From JAIQFL01 sp035295745 (GTDB taxonomy: Bacteria > Acidobacteriota > Terriglobia > Bryobacterales > Bryobacteraceae), in assembly GCA_035295745.1 (NCBI GenBank), contig DATGIL010000023.1, positions 248,001 to 312,000 on the forward strand: a stretch of 64,000 bases of DNA. Direction: 5' to 3'. Each line of letters begins with the position of its first letter. Position 1 is the stretch's first letter. A program made the translations under genes and the position numbers. This document shows positions 44,838 through 54,602 of the stretch, in pieces. The notes beneath the pieces are model-generated. The model was given only the letters and a program-made list of their open reading frames with translations, had not been told where the DNA came from and made no database searches.

Positions 44838-47800
44838 TCATACCTGCAACGTATCGCCGTCGCGGGCGACCAGTGCGTAGAGCACCGGCGAGAGGAAAAT
44901 GGAGAGTAGCAGTCGCGAGACCAGGCCGGCCACGATGACGATCGCGAAGGGCTTCTGGGAGTCGCTGCCGATGCCCGTGGACATGGCCGCGGGGAGCAGT
45001 CCGAAACAGGCCACGAGCGCCGTCATCATGATGGGGCGGAGGCGCAGCAGGGAGGCTTCGAGGGTAGCTGTGGGAATGTCCATGCCCTCCAACCGGAGCT
45101 TGTTGATGAACGAGTAGAGAATTACACTGGTCTGCACGGCCACGCCCATCAGCGCGACGAATCCGAGCATCGACGAGACGCTGAAGTTGGTGTGGGTGAG
45201 GTAGAGGGCCAGCAGGCCGCCCACCGGCTCCGTCACCAGAACGCTGAAGAAGATGATGGCGGGAAATTTCAGATTCCCATAGAGAGCGAAGAGAATCAGG
45301 AGAATCAATACGACAGTGAGAGGTAAGATGACCTTCATCTGCTCCTGCGACGCGAGATAGTCCTTGTACTCGCCGCCCCAATCGAATTTGTAGCCGATCG
45401 GGAGTTTCACGGCATTGTCTACTTTGCGGCGGGCTTCGCCTACCGCACTGGCGAGATCGCGACCCTCGACGCTGAACTGCACGCCGATGTAGCGTGAATT
45501 CGACTCGCGGTAAATGAGCGACGCGCCGTTCTCGACGCGGATATCGCAGAACTGGCTGAGCGGCAGGAATTGGCCGTCGGGCGTGGCAATGAGGAGGTTC
45601 TTGATGGCATTCTCGTCGCTGCGGTAGGGCTCCTGCATGCGCACAATCAGGTCGAACTGGCGTTCTCCCTGGATGACCTGCGTGGCGGCGGTGCCACCCA
45701 TGGCGGTTTCGACGAGTGTGTTGACGTCGCTGACGTTCAATCCATAGCGCGCGAGTTTGGCACGGTCGGGCGTGATGGTGAGGCTGGGCTGGCCCAGTTC
45801 GCGGACGACGGTGATCTCCTGGATGCCGGGGATCTTTCCGAGGATGGATTTCACCTGGAACGCCTTTTCCTCGAGAGTTGGTAGTTCGGGTCCGAAGATC
45901 TTCACTGCAAGGGCGCTCTTGAGCCCGGTTTCGGCTTCGTCGACGGCGTCTTCGGCGGGTTGAGTGTAGTTGAAGATCACGCCGGGGAACGAGGCGAGCT
46001 TCTTCTGAACCTGCTCGATGAGCTGCGGCTTATTGTGAACGCTGCCCGACCAGACGCTGTCGGAATAGGGCTTCAGGCCGACATAGAATTCGTTGTTGTA
46101 GAAGCCTGTGGGATCGGTTCCGTCGTCGGGACGTCCCAATTCATTGGCCACGGTGGTGACCTGCGGGAAGCTCAACAGAATGTCGCGGATCTGCGGCGAG
46201 AGCCTGGAGGCCTCCTCGAACGAGATGGTGTAGGGTGTGGTGGCGCGCACCCACAAGGCGCCTTCATCCAGATGCGGCATGAATTCGCCGCCGATCAGCG
46301 GGATGAGCAGGAGCGAACAGCAAAAGATCGCCAGAATCACGGCGACGGTGAGGAGGCGATTGCGGAGACAGAAGCTCAAGATGCGTCCATAGCCATCGCG
46401 AATCCACTCGTAGAAGATTACCCGGGGTTCGCGAATGTGTTTGCGCAGGAAGTACGAGCAGAGCACCGGCAGCAACGTAAGCGCGCACAGCAGCGAGCCG
46501 AGGAGCGCGAACGACATGGTGTCGGCCATGGGCTGGAAGAGCCGTCCAGAGGGGCCGGAGAGTACGTAGATGGGAAGATACCCGGCGATGATCACGGCGA
46601 TGGCGTAGAAGATAGGGCGCTCGACATCGTGCGCAGCAGCGCGGATCACGTCGACCACGTTGTAGTTGTCTTCGCCGTGCCGGGAGGCCAGCTCGCGGAA
46701 GATGTTCTCCACCATGACCACGGCGCCATCCACAATGATTCCGAAATCGATGGCCCCGATGGAGAGCAGGTTGGCCGGAATGTGACGCCAATCGAGGCAG
46801 ATGAACGAGAAGAGAAGTGCGAACGGAATGGTCACCGCTACGATCAGGGCGGTGCGCACGCTGAAGAGAAAGATGCCGAGGATCAGCAGCACCAGCAGCA
46901 TACCGCGAAGCAGATTCGCCTCCACAGTCTTGGTGGTCTCTTCGATGAGGCCTTGCCGATCGTAGTAGGGGACGACTTTCACGTCGGGCGGCAGAATGTG
47001 CTCGTTAAGATCCTTGGTCATTTCTTCGACGCGGCGGAGAATGACTTGCGCCTGTTCGCCGACGCGCATGAGGATGACGCCTTCCACGGCCTCGGGCTGG
47101 CGCATGAACCCGAACTGGCCAAGGCGCGGGGCATAGCCGAGCTGCACCTTGGCGATATCTTTGACGTAGACCGGAATTCCGTTCTTTTCCTGGAGCACGA
47201 TGTTGCCGATATCGTTGAGGTCGCGCACCAGGCCCAGTCCGCGAATGTAATAGAACTGGCCGCCCTGGGAGTAAAATCCGCCGCCTGCATTGGCGTTGTT
47301 GTTGGTGAGTTGCTGGACGACTTGCGGAACGCTAATGCCGTAGGCGAAGAGTTTGTTGGGGTCGAGCAGTACCTGGTATTGCATGGTGGTGCCGCCGAAT
47401 CCGGAGTCGTCGGCGACGCCTTGGATGGAACGGTAGTGGCGTTCGAGCACCCAGTCTTCAAGAGTCTTCAGGTCTTGCGGAGAACGGTCGGGGCTCTGCA
47501 CCACGTAACGATAGATTAGGCCGCTCGGACTGAACAGCGGCGAAAGGGAGGGCGTCAGTCCGGAAGGCAGCGAGGCGTTTCCGACACGCTCGAAGGCCTG
47601 CTCGCGCACGAAGTAGGGATTGGCGCCGTACTCGAAATTCATCTGCACCGAGGAGAGGCCGTAGAGCGAGATGGAGCGCAGAGAATCGAGCTGCGGGATG
47701 CCGTTCATCTCGATTTCGATGGGGATGGAGACGAGGCGCTCGACTTCCTCGGAAGCGTGCCCGGGCCATTGGGTGATGATCTCCACGTGCGGCGGTGAGA

Positions 47801-47924
47801 GGTCGGGGTACGCGTCGATGGGCAATTTCTGGAAGGAGATGGCGCCGTAGATCATCAGCGCGATGGATGCGATGACGATGAGGAAGCGCTGGTGAAGCGC
47901 AAACGATACGAGTCTTGCGATCAT
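44838..47924 (-). CDS. CusA/CzcA-family heavy-metal RND efflux pump
   Basis: The 1028-residue inner membrane pump matches the heavy-metal efflux branch of RND proteins. It has the N-terminal ...LIVIASIALMIYGAISFQKL, DAYPDLSPPHVEIITQWPG, the periplasmic porter repeats and the transmembrane motif GAIDFGIIVDGAVVMVENIF with its conserved acidic residue for proton relay. Later come QEITVVRELGQPSLTITPDR and VGGLLALYLTHTNFSVSSML. It exports a metal ion such as Cu, Ag, Zn, Co or Ni using the proton gradient; the methionine-based copper path cannot be confirmed by eye. The periplasmic adaptor gene ends 13 bases upstream. Confidence 0.95.
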   Translation of the reverse strand: MIARLVSFALHQRFLIVIASIALMIYGAISFQKLPIDAYPDLSPPHVEIITQWPGHASEEVERLVSIPIEIEMNGIPQLDSLRSISLYGLSSVQMNFEYGANPYFVREQAFERVGNASLPSGLTPSLSPLFSPSGLIYRYVVQSPDRSPQDLKTLEDWVLERHYRSIQGVADDSGFGGTTMQYQVLLDPNKLFAYGISVPQVVQQLTNNNANAGGGFYSQGGQFYYIRGLGLVRDLNDIGNIVLQEKNGIPVYVKDIAKVQLGYAPRLGQFGFMRQPEAVEGVILMRVGEQAQVILRRVEEMTKDLNEHILPPDVKVVPYYDRQGLIEETTKTVEANLLRGMLLVLLILGIFLFSVRTALIVAVTIPFALLFSFICLDWRHIPANLLSIGAIDFGIIVDGAVVMVENIFRELASRHGEDNYNVVDVIRAAAHDVERPIFYAIAVIIAGYLPIYVLSGPSGRLFQPMADTMSFALLGSLLCALTLLPVLCSYFLRKHIREPRVIFYEWIRDGYGRILSFCLRNRLLTVAVILAIFCCSLLLIPLIGGEFMPHLDEGALWVRATTPYTISFEEASRLSPQIRDILLSFPQVTTVANELGRPDDGTDPTGFYNNEFYVGLKPYSDSVWSGSVHNKPQLIEQVQKKLASFPGVIFNYTQPAEDAVDEAETGLKSALAVKIFGPELPTLEEKAFQVKSILGKIPGIQEITVVRELGQPSLTITPDRAKLARYGLNVSDVNTLVETAMGGTAATQVIQGERQFDLIVRMQEPYRSDENAIKNLLIATPDGQFLPLSQFCDIRVENGASLIYRESNSRYIGVQFSVEGRDLASAVGEARRKVDNAVKLPIGYKFDWGGEYKDYLASQEQMKVILPLTVVLILLILFALYGNLKFPAIIFFSVLVTEPVGGLLALYLTHTNFSVSSMLGFVALMGVAVQTSVILYSFINKLRLEGMDIPTATLEASLLRLRPIMMTALVACFGLLPAAMSTGIGSDSQKPFAIVIVAGLVSRLLLSIFLSPVLYALVARDGDTLQV

Positions 47925-47937
47925 TGAACGGGCGCCT

Positions 47938-49113
47938 TTATTTGATGGTGTTGGCGAACTGCAGGAACAGGCTGCCGTCGGAAACCACGGTCTCGCCCTC
48001 CTGGAGACCGCTGGTCACGGCGATCAGACCGTCCTGCTGGCCGGAAATGGTAACGCTGCGCTGCGCGAATTTTCCGGGCTGCGCTTCGACAAAGACGATG
48101 GGTTCATTTTTGTCGTCGCGGAGAACCGCGCTCACGGGGACTACCAGAGTGCGCGCACGGTTGCCGGTGTGGACGACGGCATCCACGAACATATCCTTCT
48201 TCAGTAGCCCGCCGGGATTTTGGGTGATGATGCGGACGGGGGTGGTGCGAGTGTTCGGGTCGACGAACGACCCGATATAGGAGACGGTGCCGCGGAAGCT
48301 GCGGTCGAAGGAGGGATTGGTTTCGTCCACCGGGTCGCCGCTTCGGACCGCCGGAAGGTCGCGATCGAAGATATGGCCTTGCACCCAGACGGTGCCGACA
48401 TCGCTGATGGAGAAGCAAACAGTCTGGCCGGCCTGAATCAGCATGCCGGGCGAGATCAGCTTCTGCACGATGACGCCCGTGATGGGCGACCGCACGGCGA
48501 GTTCCGTATTGACCGGCGTCCCCTGCTTCTCGGCGGCGTCGATCTCCTGCGCCGTGATGCCGAAGATTTTCAGCGCCTGGAGGCTGTTCTGCGTGTCGGT
48601 GGTGGCGTCGTTGTAGTCGGCCTCGCTGCTCTGGAAGTCTTTCTCGGCGATGGCGCCGCGGTCCAGCAGCTCTTTCATGCGGTCGACGATGCGCTTGTTG
48701 TACGCCTCGCGATTACGCGCCTTGCGGTAGGTGGCGACTGCGTTGGCGATGTCGGGGCTGGAAACGTAGAGCAGCGGCTGGTCCTTTTTGACGGGTGTGC
48801 CGAGGTCCACCAGGATGCGCGTGATGGGACCGTTCACCTGGGTGATCGCTTGGGTGGTGTGGTCGGCATCCCAATCCACGGTGCCGGTGGTGTGTACGGC
48901 GACCGCCCAGTTGGTGGAGCGGACGGGCGCCGTTTTGAGGCGCGCCAGTTGATCTGAGGGGACAGTAAAGAGTCCAGGGGTATCCTTGGATTCCTCGGTG
49001 GGTCTGGCCTCGGCCTGCTCCGCCGTGCGGCACGCGGGCTGCAGACAGATGAGGACCAATCCCATAGATAGCGGCAAAAGCCGCCAGCGACAGCGCACCA
49101 ATTGAGCCGTCAT
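47938..49113 (-). CDS. CusB/CzcB-like periplasmic adaptor (membrane fusion) protein
   Basis: The 391-residue protein has an N-terminal signal (LLPLSMGLVLICLQPAC) ending in a Cys that may be lipid-modified; the lipobox QPAC is imperfect. A barrel-sandwich hybrid domain (about 90-270: GTVDWDADHTTQAITQVNGP, VRSPITGVIVQKLISPGM) surrounds a helical hairpin, followed by beta-barrel and membrane-proximal parts. It links the pump to the outer membrane channel. ATG at 49113 was chosen, with AGGAG upstream; an in-frame extension to 49194 lacks a site. It lacks the CusF-like domain seen in some relatives. Confidence 0.92.
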   Translation of the reverse strand: MTAQLVRCRWRLLPLSMGLVLICLQPACRTAEQAEARPTEESKDTPGLFTVPSDQLARLKTAPVRSTNWAVAVHTTGTVDWDADHTTQAITQVNGPITRILVDLGTPVKKDQPLLYVSSPDIANAVATYRKARNREAYNKRIVDRMKELLDRGAIAEKDFQSSEADYNDATTDTQNSLQALKIFGITAQEIDAAEKQGTPVNTELAVRSPITGVIVQKLISPGMLIQAGQTVCFSISDVGTVWVQGHIFDRDLPAVRSGDPVDETNPSFDRSFRGTVSYIGSFVDPNTRTTPVRIITQNPGGLLKKDMFVDAVVHTGNRARTLVVPVSAVLRDDKNEPIVFVEAQPGKFAQRSVTISGQQDGLIAVTSGLQEGETVVSDGSLFLQFANTIK

Positions 49114-49203
49114 GACGATATGCTTCTCCTGATTCCGGTTACCAAATAACAACCTGGTCCGCGCCGGATTGCCGGTGCGGACCGCCAGAGTCACAAAGAA
49201 AAG

Positions 49204-49524
49204 CTAAACCGTGGGAGGCGCGCGCGAGGGGCTGGGAACTACACGAACGTCCGCGATGGTTTCGACGTGCGGAGGCGCGGCGAGCCATACAACGCGGAAC
49301 AACGGGGCCAAGGTGGTGGAGATGCGAGTCTGCAGGAACGGCAACGGGCCGGTATGGCAGAGCAGGCAGCAGTGATCGGGAGAATGATGATTTTCGGTTT
49401 GTGAGGAGAGCGCTGAAGATTGAGCCAGGACCGTGACACACAACAGCAAGAGAACGACAAAGAGTCTTCTATTGCCGCGGAATTCGCGCGCGATCGTGAG
49501 TGGTTCTTCCCTCAAATGCAGCAC
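49204..49524 (-). CDS. Small exported His/Cys-rich protein heading the efflux operon
   Basis: The 106-residue protein has a membrane/signal segment (LFVVLLLLCVTVLAQSSAL) followed by ENHHSPDHCCLLCHTGPLPF. The CLLCH is a CxxCH heme-like motif and the HH/CC residues could bind metal. Small DUF2946-like proteins of this style often stand at the head of metal efflux or copper operons. It is 90 bases upstream of the adaptor gene in the same direction. It could sense, carry or scavenge the exported metal in the periplasm (inference). The C-terminal part is Pro/Val-rich. Confidence 0.6.
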   Translation of the reverse strand: MLHLREEPLTIAREFRGNRRLFVVLLLLCVTVLAQSSALSSQTENHHSPDHCCLLCHTGPLPFLQTRISTTLAPLFRVVWLAAPPHVETIADVRVVPSPSRAPPTV

Positions 49525-49756
49525 GTAAGTACGGTCTGGTACCTATCTGCGTCCAGATTACCAGATCCCTCGATCGAGTGGGAAGCGCCCGAAAGACGGG
49601 GGTTGGGCGTTAGGGATTGGGTGGACGAAGAGGCACGCTTACGCTCGCTGCGGCGGGCGCGTCTTAACAACTGGCAAAACTTCCGCGCGGGTCTGCGCGT
49701 TTGCGGCGATTCGTGACAAGATGAAAGTGCCCGCGTCCCCACCTTCAGGAGTTGTA

Positions 49757-52700
49757 ATGCGAATCCCTGTTCTTGCTCTGCTATTCGTGGTGCGATCTTT
49801 CGCCCTTCCGCTTTCTTTCGAGGAACGAGACCCTCGCCATTTCCTGGCTCGATTGGACAATGGCTTCGTGGAGTTGACCCCCGACCGCGTGGTGATACGG
49901 GATGTCACGCTGCGTTTTGTGGGGGCTGACCATGCGGCGCGACTGGAAGGCGCCGGCCGCGCCGCTCCGAGTACTTACATTAGCGCGCGGTCCCGGCGCA
50001 GTTTTCAGCAGTTCCCGCGGCTGGCGATCCGCGGATTGTATCCGGGGGTGGATGCGGTCTTCTACGGCAACGGCGGCAATCTGGAATACGATCTCCAGGT
50101 AGGCCCTCATGTGTCGCTCGACCAGGTACGCATTTCGCTCGAAGGAGGGCGCGGCCTATGGATCGACGAGCAGGGGAACCTCACAATCGAAACCGCAGGG
50201 GGAGCGATGCGGCAAAGCCGTCCACGCGTGTTTCAGGGGAAGCGCGAAATCTCTGCGCGGTATGTGCTTCTAGGCGGTAATCTCGCCGGCATTGAGCTTG
50301 GCGAGCACGACGCGCGATTGCCGCTGACCATCGACCCCGTACTGGCGTATGTGAAGACTTTCGGCGGAAGTGTGTCGAACGCTGCGAACGCCATCACGAC
50401 GGACGTCCAAGGAAACATCTATGTGGCAGGCCAGAGCAGTTCCCCGGATTTCCCCACGACGGCGGGCAGCTTGCAGCCCCGCTTGACTCCGTCGCTGCGC
50501 GTACTGTCGAACGCGGGGACATCGAATCGGGGATTGAATGTGGGACCCGGAGGAAATGTCGGAGTGGTGAGCGGCACGGCGGACGGGAAGATCTTGTATG
50601 CCGCGACGTCGAAGGGCATTTTTCTCAGCGGAGACAGCGGTGCGACCTGGAAGCAGACGGCGCCGCTGCCGGCCGTCAATGCGGCATACCAATCGGGAGT
50701 GGCGACTGTTTACGCGATCAGCCTGGACTCGTTCGACCCGGCGACGATCCTGGTGGCGACGAATTTGGGTCTGTTCGGCTCCGACAGCGGCGGCGAATTC
50801 TGGGGCCCACGCGATACCGGAATACCGGTGAGCGGTTCGGGTTCGGTATGGGCCTCCAACGTGTTTTACGATCCGGTGAATCCGCTCATCGCGTACGCGA
50901 CTACCAGTAACCCGGCATACTTTCTGGCGAGCGCCGATGCCGGCAACACGTGGCGGATTCTGAATCCCACTTATCCCGGCGAGCCTCCCGCGCCAACGGA
51001 TCCCTATCCGCCGATCGCCGCGACCATCACGCCGGATGGCGGCACGCTCTACGTGGTGAATGGGAACGGCACTCTGCTCAAGAGCACGGACGGAGGTGCA
51101 TCGTGGGTGAAACTGGCGCAAGGGCTGAATGACTCGACGGTGATTCAATTGGATCCGAGCAACCCCACCACCATCTATGTCTTCGATCAGCAGGGACTGC
51201 AGAAGAGCACGGATGGCGGGCTCACCTTTTCCGCCGTGACCACGCCCGCGAACCCGCGTGGATTCGGAGTTGACGCCAGCGGCGCACTGTACGTGACGGC
51301 GATCAACTCGATTCTCTATGTGAGCACCGATGGCGGGAACACCTTCGCGCCGGTCCCGCATGTGACCAGCTTCGATGTGCCGATGCTCAGCTCGTTCGCC
51401 GGCAACGTCTACGCGGGCACTTCGACGACCGCGGTTCCGTTCGTCGTCAAGCTCGATCCGACGGGGCAGAATATTTTGTACTCGACGTTTCTGGGAGGAA
51501 GCGCGATCGACGGGATCACGGGGATTGCGGTCGATTCTCAGGGCGAGGCGGTGGTGGTAGGGTATGCGTCGTCTCCGGATTTCCCGCTCACGATTCCCAC
51601 GACGAATCCGCCTGAACCGAACAAAACGGACGGCTTCATCGCGAAGCTGAGCGCGGACGGAACGCACCTGATCTTTTCGACGGCCCTGGGAGCTTCCAAA
51701 CTGGCGGGGGCGCAGGCTGTGGCACTGGATCCGGCGGGCGCGATCTACGTGACCGGCTCGGCATATAGTGCCGATTTTCCGACCACGCCCAACGCGGTTC
51801 AGCCGGCTTATCCCACTAGGCCCTGCACGCGGGTGCCTTTCAATCCTCTGTCGCCGCTCAACCTGGCGGGCAACACGTTTGTGAGTAAGTACAGCGCAGA
51901 CGGTAGCTCGCTGTTGTATTCGACGTTCCTGACTGGTTCCTGCGGCAGCCAAGGTTCCGCGATCGCGGTGGACGCGGCGGGCGACGCGATTGTGGTGGGG
52001 AACACTACCTCGCCGGACTTTCCGGTGACGGCGGGCACGTACCAGCCGGCATTTCCAGGACCGCTGAACCAGGCTACTCCGACGAGCATCGCGAACGCCG
52101 GTTTCGTGACCAAACTGAGTCCGGGCGGAGACAAGATCGTGGCGAGTTCGTACATCGGCGGCGGATTCGCCACGTCAGCGAACGGGGTGGCTCTGGATGC
52201 TGCAGGGAATGCGTACATCACCGGTTTCACGCAGGGGATCACACCCGGCGCGACTCCAGGCGTGGTGCAGAGCAGCATTGTAGACCGTTGCACGCCGACA
52301 TTCTTCATTGGGCCGTCGCTGCCGTACACGGGCACGGGAGATGCGTTTGTGTTGAAACTGGATCCTGCACTAGCGACGGCGAAATTCCTGACGTATCTGG
52401 GCGGCGGCTGCCAGGATGCGGGAACCAACATCGCCATCGATAGCGCGGGCAACCTGTGGGTGACCGGGAGTGCACAGTCGTCAGACTTTCCGCTGCTTTC
52501 GCCATTCCAAGGCAACGGGTCGGTTCCGAACTCGAGCATCGGGTTCGTGACGGAATTCAACAATGACGCGTCGAAGATTCTGTTCTCGAGTTTTGGCGCA
52601 GTCGGAGGGCTGGCATTGGGGCCCTCGGCGGTCTACCTCGCGGGGACGACCAACAACCTGGCGTCGGTGACGAAAATCGACCCCACGGCGACGCCATCGG

Positions 52701-53401
52701 TGGAAATCGATACCATCGTGCCTCTGGGATTTCAGCCGGCGGTGTTGCCGCAGATTCCGAGCAGCCTTGCGCCTGGCATGCTGGTGCAGATTAACGGACG
52801 CAACCTGGGTCCCGCGGCCAAGGTGACGGCGCAGTTGGACGCGACAGGACGTCTGCCGTTCGAACTGGGAAACACGATCGTGTTTTTCGATAATATTCCC
52901 GCGCCCATCATGTCTGTGCAGGCTTCGACGATTGTGTGCTTCGTGCCGTTCGAAATTGCCTCGGCGACCACCGTGACGGTTTCGGCGAACGGACAGAAAT
53001 CGAATGCGGTGCGGATGGGGGTCACGGTTTCTTCGCCGATGATTCTCTCGGTTGTGAATCAGGACGGCAGCGTAAATTCGGCGGATCATCCCGCGAAAGG
53101 TGGTTCGGTGATCACGCTGTATGTCTCGGGACTAGGTGAGACAACTCCGGAAAGTGCGGACGGGCTGGTGAATTCCGCGCCCCTGCCCGTGCCGGTGGCG
53201 CCATCGCCGGTGCAGGTCACAGTGAATGGCGTGGGGTCCTCAATCCAAGTGCTGTCGGTAACGGCGGCGCCGCAGATGATCGCCGGGATTTCGCAGGTGA
53301 ATCTGGTGTTGCCGAGGCTCGGGGACAACGCTACCGGAGGCAAAGTGACGATCACGTTGAACGGAGGGTTCAGTACCGCGCCGGTCTATGTGACTCCGTA
53401 A
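49757..53401 (+). CDS. Secreted SBBP/sortilin-type beta-propeller protein with TIGR03437-type C-terminal domain
   Basis: The 1214-residue protein has a signal peptide (MRIPVLALLFVVRSFALP) and an N-terminal domain typical of SBBP proteins (FVELTPDRVVIRDVTLRFVG, IRGLYPGVDAVFYGNGGNLE). Then come propeller repeats of two kinds: SBBP units (SPDFPTTAGSLQP, YSTFLGGSAIDGITGIAVDS and SSPDFPLTIP) and BNR/sortilin-like units (STDGGASWVK, STDGGNTFAP). The last ~220 residues are the Solibacter-type C-terminal domain (SLAPGMLVQINGRNLGPAA, GSVITLYVSGLGETTPESAD). It is probably surface-exposed or secreted. AGGAG precedes the ATG at 49757; the frame opens 12 codons earlier. Its function is unknown. Confidence 0.88.
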   Translation: MRIPVLALLFVVRSFALPLSFEERDPRHFLARLDNGFVELTPDRVVIRDVTLRFVGADHAARLEGAGRAAPSTYISARSRRSFQQFPRLAIRGLYPGVDAVFYGNGGNLEYDLQVGPHVSLDQVRISLEGGRGLWIDEQGNLTIETAGGAMRQSRPRVFQGKREISARYVLLGGNLAGIELGEHDARLPLTIDPVLAYVKTFGGSVSNAANAITTDVQGNIYVAGQSSSPDFPTTAGSLQPRLTPSLRVLSNAGTSNRGLNVGPGGNVGVVSGTADGKILYAATSKGIFLSGDSGATWKQTAPLPAVNAAYQSGVATVYAISLDSFDPATILVATNLGLFGSDSGGEFWGPRDTGIPVSGSGSVWASNVFYDPVNPLIAYATTSNPAYFLASADAGNTWRILNPTYPGEPPAPTDPYPPIAATITPDGGTLYVVNGNGTLLKSTDGGASWVKLAQGLNDSTVIQLDPSNPTTIYVFDQQGLQKSTDGGLTFSAVTTPANPRGFGVDASGALYVTAINSILYVSTDGGNTFAPVPHVTSFDVPMLSSFAGNVYAGTSTTAVPFVVKLDPTGQNILYSTFLGGSAIDGITGIAVDSQGEAVVVGYASSPDFPLTIPTTNPPEPNKTDGFIAKLSADGTHLIFSTALGASKLAGAQAVALDPAGAIYVTGSAYSADFPTTPNAVQPAYPTRPCTRVPFNPLSPLNLAGNTFVSKYSADGSSLLYSTFLTGSCGSQGSAIAVDAAGDAIVVGNTTSPDFPVTAGTYQPAFPGPLNQATPTSIANAGFVTKLSPGGDKIVASSYIGGGFATSANGVALDAAGNAYITGFTQGITPGATPGVVQSSIVDRCTPTFFIGPSLPYTGTGDAFVLKLDPALATAKFLTYLGGGCQDAGTNIAIDSAGNLWVTGSAQSSDFPLLSPFQGNGSVPNSSIGFVTEFNNDASKILFSSFGAVGGLALGPSAVYLAGTTNNLASVTKIDPTATPSVEIDTIVPLGFQPAVLPQIPSSLAPGMLVQINGRNLGPAAKVTAQLDATGRLPFELGNTIVFFDNIPAPIMSVQASTIVCFVPFEIASATTVTVSANGQKSNAVRMGVTVSSPMILSVVNQDGSVNSADHPAKGGSVITLYVSGLGETTPESADGLVNSAPLPVPVAPSPVQVTVNGVGSSIQVLSVTAAPQMIAGISQVNLVLPRLGDNATGGKVTITLNGGFSTAPVYVTP

Positions 53402-53407
53402 GGCGGG

Positions 53408-54130
53408 TCAGACGTCGCGAAAGAACCAGAGCCAGAAGTATTGGGTGCCGGCACCTGCCATGTGACGGCACTCAAAGCCGGTACGGGCTGCGAGATTCCG
53501 CATCTCTTCTTCCGAGAAGGGATCGCCTATCCATGTATCTGCGGTTTTCCGCAAACGATGCAGGAGTTTCCTTCCCTGGCTTCGATTGGCGATACCGTTC
53601 ACCTGGAATTTAAACAGGCCGCCGGGCCGCAAGAGACGGTGGACCTCACGCAGGTAGTTTTCGACGATCTGGTGATCGGGAATGTGCTGAAAGACGATGA
53701 AGGAGAAAGCGAAATCGAACGGCAGATCGGGTAGGACATGCAGGTCCATGCCGTTGTTCTGGTAGACGTGCGCATTGGCAAAGGACTGGAGCGCCTCGCG
53801 GGCATGGGCCACCATCTCGCCGCTGACATCGACGGCGTGGACTTCGCCGAACTGTTCGGCCAAGGCGCGCGTGACTCGTCCGGCACCGCAGCCGATCTCG
53901 AGAACGCGCATATCGTGCGGCGTTTTGCCCTGACAGATATTAGACAGGTCGGTGAGGATGGTCTCTTCGACGGTGCGGCGTCCCGACGCGAAGAATTCTT
54001 CATCGCTCCAGCTTTCCTTCCCCGTGGCGATGAAATAGCGCGCATTCTCCCGGGCACGCCGGTCCCAATCGGCACGCATCCTGGATACGAGTTCGCGGCT
54101 TGGCTGCGATGTGCCGAAGGGCCATTTCAT
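53408..54130 (-). CDS. Class I SAM-dependent methyltransferase
   Basis: The 240-residue protein has an N-terminal helix region, then the Rossmann methyltransferase motifs RVLEIGCGAGRVTRALAEQF, EVHAVDVSGEMVAHAREALQ, DLPFDFAFSFIVFQHIPDHQ and LLRPGGLFKFQVNGIANRSQ. The substrate is unknown. ATG at 54130 (MKWPFG) is preferred over one at 54163, which lies in repeat-like DNA. It is convergent with the propeller protein gene (7 bases apart) and stands alone. Confidence 0.87.
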   Translation of the reverse strand: MKWPFGTSQPSRELVSRMRADWDRRARENARYFIATGKESWSDEEFFASGRRTVEETILTDLSNICQGKTPHDMRVLEIGCGAGRVTRALAEQFGEVHAVDVSGEMVAHAREALQSFANAHVYQNNGMDLHVLPDLPFDFAFSFIVFQHIPDHQIVENYLREVHRLLRPGGLFKFQVNGIANRSQGRKLLHRLRKTADTWIGDPFSEEEMRNLAARTGFECRHMAGAGTQYFWLWFFRDV

Positions 54131-54149
54131 GGCAGCAAAGGGCGGGGCC

Positions 54150-54602
54150 GGGAGCGCCAACACCGGGGCCGGGGGCCGGGGGCCAGGGGCCAGGGGGACG
54201 CACCTTTCGGGCGGACCAAGTGCGTAGTGCGGGCAGTCAACGCGTGCGACTCAGCAGAGTCGCGGGTAGCTGCGTTTCGGGTGTTTGGATCATCGGATAT
54301 TCGCACGGCTACTCCTTGGCCCTGGCCCCCGGCCCCTGTTCAGGCATCTCGAGTGCTTGGATCATCGGACATTTGCACGGCTACTCCCTGGCCCCTGGCC
54401 CCCGGCCCCGGTCTTCCGGCATCTCGAGTGCTTGGACCATCGGACATTCGCACGGCTCTCCCTGGCCCTGGCCCCCGGCCCCGGTCTTCCGGCGTGTCGA
54501 GTGTCTGCACCATGGGACGTTCGCACGGCTACTCCCTGGCCCCTGGCCCCCGGCCCCTGGCCCCGGTGTTCGCCCCCGTGTTCGCGCTCCCGGCCCCTGT
54601 CT
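54150..54602. repeat. Family C GC-rich region with a ~73-bp tandem array
   Basis: Four units start at about 54281, 54353, 54428 and 54501. Each has GTGCTTGGATCATCGGACAT or a close variant, then TCGCACGGCTACTCC, then TGGCCCCTGGCCCCCGGCCC and a short joiner. Spacings are about 72, 75 and 73 bases. The area before and after is also rich in GGGGCC/CCCCGG runs. It lies directly after the S9 peptidase stop (54603). Confidence 0.75.

Noticed and set aside
44632..45381. N-terminal extension of the tolC-like frame
   Set aside because: It runs through repeats and the cusA-like gene; the signal peptide begins at 44631.
45960..47519. 519-codon plus-strand frame inside the cusA-like gene
   Set aside because: Antisense to a strongly conserved RND pump; no domain.
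50270..51952. 560-codon minus-strand frame inside the propeller gene
   Set aside because: Arg-rich antisense frame without motifs or ribosome site.
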